Shown: one piece after another, positions 60,283-64,000 of the stretch
Layout of the letters: the number at the start of each line of letters is the position of its first letter
Position numbering within the stretch: position 1 is the first letter of the stretch
Assembly (NCBI RefSeq): GCF_003977755.1
Contig: NZ_RQWN01000002.1
Coordinates: forward strand, 558,001 to 622,000
DNA length: 64,000 nt
Source of the DNA: Haloterrigena salifodinae
GTDB taxonomy: Archaea > Halobacteriota > Halobacteria > Halobacteriales > Natrialbaceae
Direction of reading: 5' to 3'
Position numbers and translations under genes: made by a program
Notes under the pieces: generated by a model
The model's database searches: none
Told to the model about the DNA's origin: nothing
What the model saw: the letters and a program-made list of their open reading frames with translations, nothing else

Positions 60283-60831
60283 GTGGAGTACGACCTCTTG
60301 GGCTGGCCGCCCGACGGCCCCAAGCTCCGGCTCGACTACGAGCGGTTCAGCTACGCCGGCAAGTTCGTCATGACCAACACGGGGAAGGCGGTGGCCCGAA
60401 CCGACGACGAGATCGTCGCCGCCGTCGCGTTCAACGAGGACCGCACCGACGCGTCGACGCTGTGGCTGCGCTACGTGACCGTCGCCCGCGATCGGCGCGG
60501 CGAGGGGATCGGTCCCGAACTGCTCGCACGCGTCCGCGACCGCTCCCTCGAGCGGGGCTACGACCGGCTCCGGATCGCCGTCAACAACCCCTTCGCCTAC
60601 GAGGCGCTGTACCGAACGGGCTTCGCCTACACCGGGGAGACGACCGGGATCGCCGAACTGCTTCTCGAGCATCCGGCGCCGGTCGGCGCTTCGGACGGCG
60701 ACGCTCGAGCCCGGTATCAGGCCGGCCTCGACGAGTTTCGCGACCGCGATCTCTCCGAGGCGGAGGAACAGTTCCTCGAGTCACGGGAGGGGAGGAGACC
60801 GCCAGACTTCGAGACCGAGGGTGAGACGTAG
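60283..60831 (+). CDS. GNAT-family acetyltransferase
   Basis: 182 residues with a GTG start at 60283. The acetyl-CoA site is in YVTVARDRRGEGIGPELLAR, with strand LRIAVNNPFAYEALYRTGFA next to it, as in the GNAT fold. The N-terminal part (DYERFSYAGKFVMTNTGKAV) is typical of a haloarchaeal subgroup. The C-terminal 40 residues are acidic helix. Substrate unknown. Confidence 0.8.
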   Translation: MEYDLLGWPPDGPKLRLDYERFSYAGKFVMTNTGKAVARTDDEIVAAVAFNEDRTDASTLWLRYVTVARDRRGEGIGPELLARVRDRSLERGYDRLRIAVNNPFAYEALYRTGFAYTGETTGIAELLLEHPAPVGASDGDARARYQAGLDEFRDRDLSEAEEQFLESREGRRPPDFETEGET

Positions 60832-61023
60832 ACGCGGCCCGCTGAAACCGAACGAGTAGAACGCGGTCGATACGCTCTCTGCTCGAGTCCGATCTCGGCG
60901 GCCCCGGGAGAGTGCCAGCGCACAGGACTGATAGGATCAGAGTCGTACCGTGTTGATCCGCGACACGTCCTTCTGAGAAGTGAACCAGATACCTTTCGAT
61001 GACAGTTGGTGAACTCTTGCGTA

Positions 61024-61598
61024 ATGCATTATCGTAGAACACTTATCACGCTCGTCGTAATCGCAGCGTTGCTAACCGGTGTCACCAGCCCGGTCGCCGC
61101 TCACGAAACACAGTAGAGGGATACGACGTCACCTTCGGCGGGGCGGAAGAACCGCTCATCACCGGCGAGCGGATGTGGTTGGAGATCGAAATCGTCGATA
61201 ACGAGTCGGGAGAGCCCGTGGAGGGGCAGGCGGACGCACTGAGCCTGTACGTACAGAACGACGGAAACGATAGAAGTGAAATCAACCTGAGCGAAGTGCA
61301 CGGCGAAAGTGGCGTGTACGAGGCGCCAGTGATCTTCACGGAATCCGGGAACTATACCGTCCACTTAGAGGGAAGTGTCAAGGATACCGAGGTCCACACG
61401 CACTTCGAGACGAGCGTGCAGGATCACACCGAACTGGAATATCCGGATAACGGTTCGCAGGCGACGGACGACGGGATCGAATCGCAGACCGACGGGAATC
61501 AGACGGACGAGAGCGGCTTCGGGACCTCGAGCGTTGCTATCGCTGCGATCGGCGTCGTCGCGATCACCGGCGTGGCCCTCCGCCGCCATCGACGCTGA
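61024..61598 (+). pseudogene. Exported FixH/YtkA-like membrane-anchored protein, frameshifted after the signal peptide
   Basis: The ATG at 61024 opens a signal peptide (HYRRTLITLVVIAALLTGVT, cleavage after SPVAA) but meets TAG at 61114. One missing G before it (CAG-GTA) would lead directly into YDVTFGGAEEPLITGERMWL and the open frame to 61598. The repaired protein of about 190 residues has one immunoglobulin-like domain of the FixH/YtkA/CopC type (GEPVEGQADALSLYVQ, SGVYEAPVIFTESGNYTVHL), a Thr/Asn-rich stalk and a C-terminal membrane helix followed by RRHRR. It would be anchored outside the cell. Translation from the internal ATG at 61173 would lack the signal. Confidence 0.72.
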
Positions 61599-61730
61599 TC
61601 CGCGCTCCGGAATCCCCGCGTCCGTTACTGCACGGCGCTCGAGACCGTCGACACGATCGGCGGTCCGATCGCGAGTCGGCGTCATCGAGAAGCCAACAAT
61701 ACAAATTCCGGCCCTTCCAATAGCCCACTA

Positions 61731-62708
61731 ATGGGAAACGCTGCACTGCGAGACATCGCCGTTATCGAGGAGTTCCCCTTCTCCGAGATCGAGGGCGTCG
61801 TCGCCGTCGACGCCCACAACTGGCTCTACCGGTACCTGACGACGACGGTCAAGTGGACGGACAGCGACGTGTACACGACGTCCGACGGCACCGAGGTCGC
61901 CAACCTCGTCGGCATCGTCCAGGGGCTGCCCAAGTTCTTCGAGAACGACATCACGCCGGTGATGGTCTTCGACGGGGGCCCCTCCGAACTCAAGGAAGAC
62001 GAGATCGAGTCCCGCCGCGACCAGCGTCGCACCTATGAGGAGCAACTCGAGGTCGCCCGCGAGGAGGGCGACCAGGTCGCCATCGCGCAACTCGAGTCAC
62101 GGACCCAGCGGCTGACGCCGACGATCCAGGAGACCAGCCGCGAACTGCTCCGACGGCTCGACGTCCCGATCGTCGAGGCGCCCGCGGAGGGGGAAGCTCA
62201 GGCGGCCCACATGGTCCGCCGCGGCGACGCCGACTACGTGGGGTCGGAGGACTACGACGCCCTGCTGTTCGGCTCCCCGCTCACGCTGCGCCAACTGACG
62301 AGCAAGGGCGATCCCGAACTGATGGACCTCGAGGCGACCCTCGAGCACCACGACCTCACCTTAGAACAACTAATCGACGCGGCGATCCTCATCGGGACGG
62401 ACTTCAACGAGGGCGTCTCGGGGATCGGTCCGAAGACGGCGATCAAAGCCATCACCGAGCACGGCGACCTCTGGAGTGTCCTCGAGGAGCGGGGCGCCCA
62501 CATCGAGTACGGCGACCGGGTCAGACAGCTGTTCCGCGACCCCGACGTGACCGACGACTACGAGTTCGACACCGACCTCGATCCGGATCTCGAGGCCGCC
62601 CGCGAGTTCGTCTGCGAGGAGTGGCGCGTCGCGGAAGACGAGGTCGATCGCGGCTTCGAGCGCATCGAGGAGAGCGCCGCGCAGACGGGGCTGGATCGCT
62701 GGACCTGA
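61731..62708 (+). CDS. fen: Flap endonuclease FEN-1
   Basis: 325 residues. The Rad2/XPG metal-binding acids are in [49 protein letters not shown] and [20 protein letters not shown] (with the helix-two-turn-helix DNA motif). It removes 5' flaps in lagging-strand maturation and repair. The last residues QTGLDRWT fit a PCNA-binding PIP box with the final aromatic pair reduced. Single gene on the plus strand. Confidence 0.95.
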   Translation: MGNAALRDIAVIEEFPFSEIEGVVAVDAHNWLYRYLTTTVKWTDSDVYTTSDGTEVANLVGIVQGLPKFFENDITPVMVFDGGPSELKEDEIESRRDQRRTYEEQLEVAREEGDQVAIAQLESRTQRLTPTIQETSRELLRRLDVPIVEAPAEGEAQAAHMVRRGDADYVGSEDYDALLFGSPLTLRQLTSKGDPELMDLEATLEHHDLTLEQLIDAAILIGTDFNEGVSGIGPKTAIKAITEHGDLWSVLEERGAHIEYGDRVRQLFRDPDVTDDYEFDTDLDPDLEAAREFVCEEWRVAEDEVDRGFERIEESAAQTGLDRWT

Positions 62709-62792
62709 CGCCGGTCGATCCCTCACCCGTATCGCGGTATGCTCCGGATAATAAATGCCGACGCCGGGCTACGACGAAACGGGTGATATCCC

Positions 62793-63089
62793 ATGTCACG
62801 ACAGCCCGATGGCGACCGATCCCGAGGTAGCGATCGATCGACGCGGACGGGTGAGACCGCACCCCCATCAGGACGATGGCTGCTGTCGACCGTACTGCAG
62901 ACCGTCGTCGCCGTCGTCGGTCTCGCCGTCGTCCTGTACGCGCTGAGTCGAGCGTTCGGCATCGACCTCCTCGGCATGACCGCCGCCGCGCTTGCGACCC
63001 AGACCGGCCAGTGGATCGCGATCGCCGTGGTCGCGCTCATTGCCATGAGCGCGGCGATGCGAGCGGTACGCTCCGTTCGAGCGCCGTGA
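62793..63089 (+). CDS. Small two-helix membrane protein
   Basis: 98 residues: a disordered Ser/Arg/Asp-rich N-terminus of 28 residues, then two membrane helices (LSTVLQTVVAVVGLAVVLYA and GQWIAIAVVALIAMSAAMRA), the second ending in Arg residues. No family recognised. The clean membrane pattern and haloarchaeal codon use support it. It is convergent with the histidine kinase gene. Confidence 0.55.
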   Translation: MSRQPDGDRSRGSDRSTRTGETAPPSGRWLLSTVLQTVVAVVGLAVVLYALSRAFGIDLLGMTAAALATQTGQWIAIAVVALIAMSAAMRAVRSVRAP

Positions 63090-63165
63090 CGTGTCGCGGG
63101 ACGAATCGCTCCTCGCGTTCGTCCCCTGAACCCGATTTTACCCGTTTCGCCGACCGATCGTCGCT

Positions 63166-64000
63166 TCACTCGAGGTTTCGTTTCGGGAGCGTGATGTAGA
63201 ACGTCGACCCCGCGTCGGGTTCGGACTCGACGCGAATATCGCCGCCGTGATTCTCGGCGATCTCCTGGCACAGCGAGAGGCCGATCCCGGTGCCCGGATA
63301 CTCGTCGTCGTGGTGGAGGCGCTTGAACACCTCGAAGATGCGCTCGGTCTTCTCCGGCTCGATGCCGATTCCGTTGTCGGCGACCGCGAACTCCCAGCGG
63401 TCGTCCCGGTCCGCGGCGCTCACCTCGACCCGGGGCACCGCGCTCTCGTTGTACTTGATCCCATTCGAAACGAGGTTGCTGAACAGTTGCTCGAGTTGGT
63501 CGACGTCAGCGCGGACCGTCGGCAGCGAGTCGACGAGGATCTCGACGTCGTTCTCTGCGATCCGTAGCTGCAGATCGTCCTGGACGCGATCCAACACTTC
63601 GGTACAGTCGACCGGCTCGAACTCGCCGTCGGCGTGTTCGACCCGCGAGAAGGCCAGCAGATCGTCGATCATCTCGCGCATGCGGTCGGCGCCGTCGACC
63701 GCGAAATCGATAAACTCCCGGGCCTCGACGTCGAGGTCGTCCTTATATCGGTTCTCGAGCAGTTGCAGGTAGCTCGAGATCATCCGCAGGGGCTCCTGGA
63801 GGTCGTGGGAGGCGGCGTAGGCGAACTGCTTGAGCCGATCGTTGGACTGCTGGAGCCGGTCGACCGTCTCCTCGAGGTCCCGTTCGTACTGCTGGCGGTC
63901 AAGTTCGTACTTCACCCACTGGCCCATCAGGTGGTGTAACGTGCGTTCGGCCTCCGAGAACTCCTCGCGGGGCTCGGTCGAGACGAACCAGAAGGTCCGG
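63166..64000 (-). CDS. Histidine kinase, C-terminal part (5' end beyond the window)
   Basis: The frame is open from the window edge for 277 codons. The first visible residues (RTFWFVSTEPREEFSEAERT) look like the end of a GAF or PAS-type sensor. The kinase core follows: a coiled linker, HisKA with the phospho-His in YAASHDLQEPLRMISSYL, N box NLVSNGIKYNES, G1 VADNGIGIEPEK, and G2 YPGTGIGLSLCQEI. It has no attached receiver in the visible part. It would phosphorylate itself and then a response regulator; no regulator gene is in the window. An ATG at 63927 is internal. Confidence 0.9.
   Translation of the reverse strand, partial: RTFWFVSTEPREEFSEAERTLHHLMGQWVKYELDRQQYERDLEETVDRLQQSNDRLKQFAYAASHDLQEPLRMISSYLQLLENRYKDDLDVEAREFIDFAVDGADRMREMIDDLLAFSRVEHADGEFEPVDCTEVLDRVQDDLQLRIAENDVEILVDSLPTVRADVDQLEQLFSNLVSNGIKYNESAVPRVEVSAADRDDRWEFAVADNGIGIEPEKTERIFEVFKRLHHDDEYPGTGIGLSLCQEIAENHGGDIRVESEPDAGSTFYITLPKRNLE

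Overview
The window comes from an extremely halophilic archaeon (Halobacteria). The evidence is a GC-rich sequence, very acidic predicted proteins, Tat signal peptides followed by lipoboxes, leaderless promoters with a TATA-like box about 25-30 bases before the start codon, archaeal RNase P subunit 4, FEN-1, PilB/PilC-type pilus proteins, UPF0058 and many haloarchaea-only small zinc-ribbon proteins. Natrialbales-like is a guess. Nothing marks the window as plasmid; most of it reads as ordinary chromosome.

Layout. 1-8.4 kb: the end of a methyltransferase gene, a FilR1-type regulator, then a formate module made of an OFA-family transporter, a NuoF-like subunit and a large Cys-type molybdopterin formate dehydrogenase fused to a NuoG-like iron-sulfur region. 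8.5-13.9 kb: a flavin monooxygenase, a MaoC hydratase, a LolA-like lipoprotein, and an operon of RNase P subunit 4, a YhbY RNA-binding protein and MscS. 13.9-16.6 kb: a circularly permuted family 5 solute-binding lipoprotein coupled to a PAP2 membrane phosphatase. 16.8-27.6 kb: small conserved proteins, a PhoD phosphatase with a laminin-B-like tail, the split chelatase pair CbiX and DR2241-like, a Trm112-like protein, adenylosuccinate synthase and a winged-helix regulator. 27.9-33.4 kb: a long acidic coiled-coil protein, UPF0058, DUF998, an orphan ABC ATPase and a DUF5793-like protein. 33.7-37.7 kb: a PilB/PilC pair. 37.8 kb: a tandem repeat that carries two different palindromes. 37.9-38.6 kb: a Trm9-like methyltransferase.

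40.1-47.1 kb holds the most striking locus. It is a tightly coupled three-gene operon of a divergent tubulin/FtsZ-like GTPase with coiled coils, a five-helix membrane protein with a Ras-like GTPase domain, and a single-pass membrane protein with four outward beta-sandwich repeats. It has its own promoter next to an inverted repeat. A tRNA-Gly gene with an att-like duplicated 3' end and a 1.4 kb AT-rich stretch without recognisable genes follow it, so this looks like an island boundary.

48.9-56.0 kb is an arginine-catabolism cluster: an NhaC-family transporter, a class III (probably ornithine) aminotransferase, arginase, glutamate dehydrogenase, a tiny zinc-ribbon leader gene and an IclR regulator. 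57-64 kb contains a radical SAM protein, a DICT/DUF7344 pair, a GNAT enzyme, FEN-1 and the C-terminal part of a histidine kinase.

Three genes (the NhaC transporter, the zinc-ribbon leader and a secreted FixH/YtkA-like protein), and probably a fourth (58212-58838), look broken by single-base losses in short homopolymers. That pattern suggests either recent decay or deletion errors in the assembly, so these genes are described as frameshifted rather than assumed dead.
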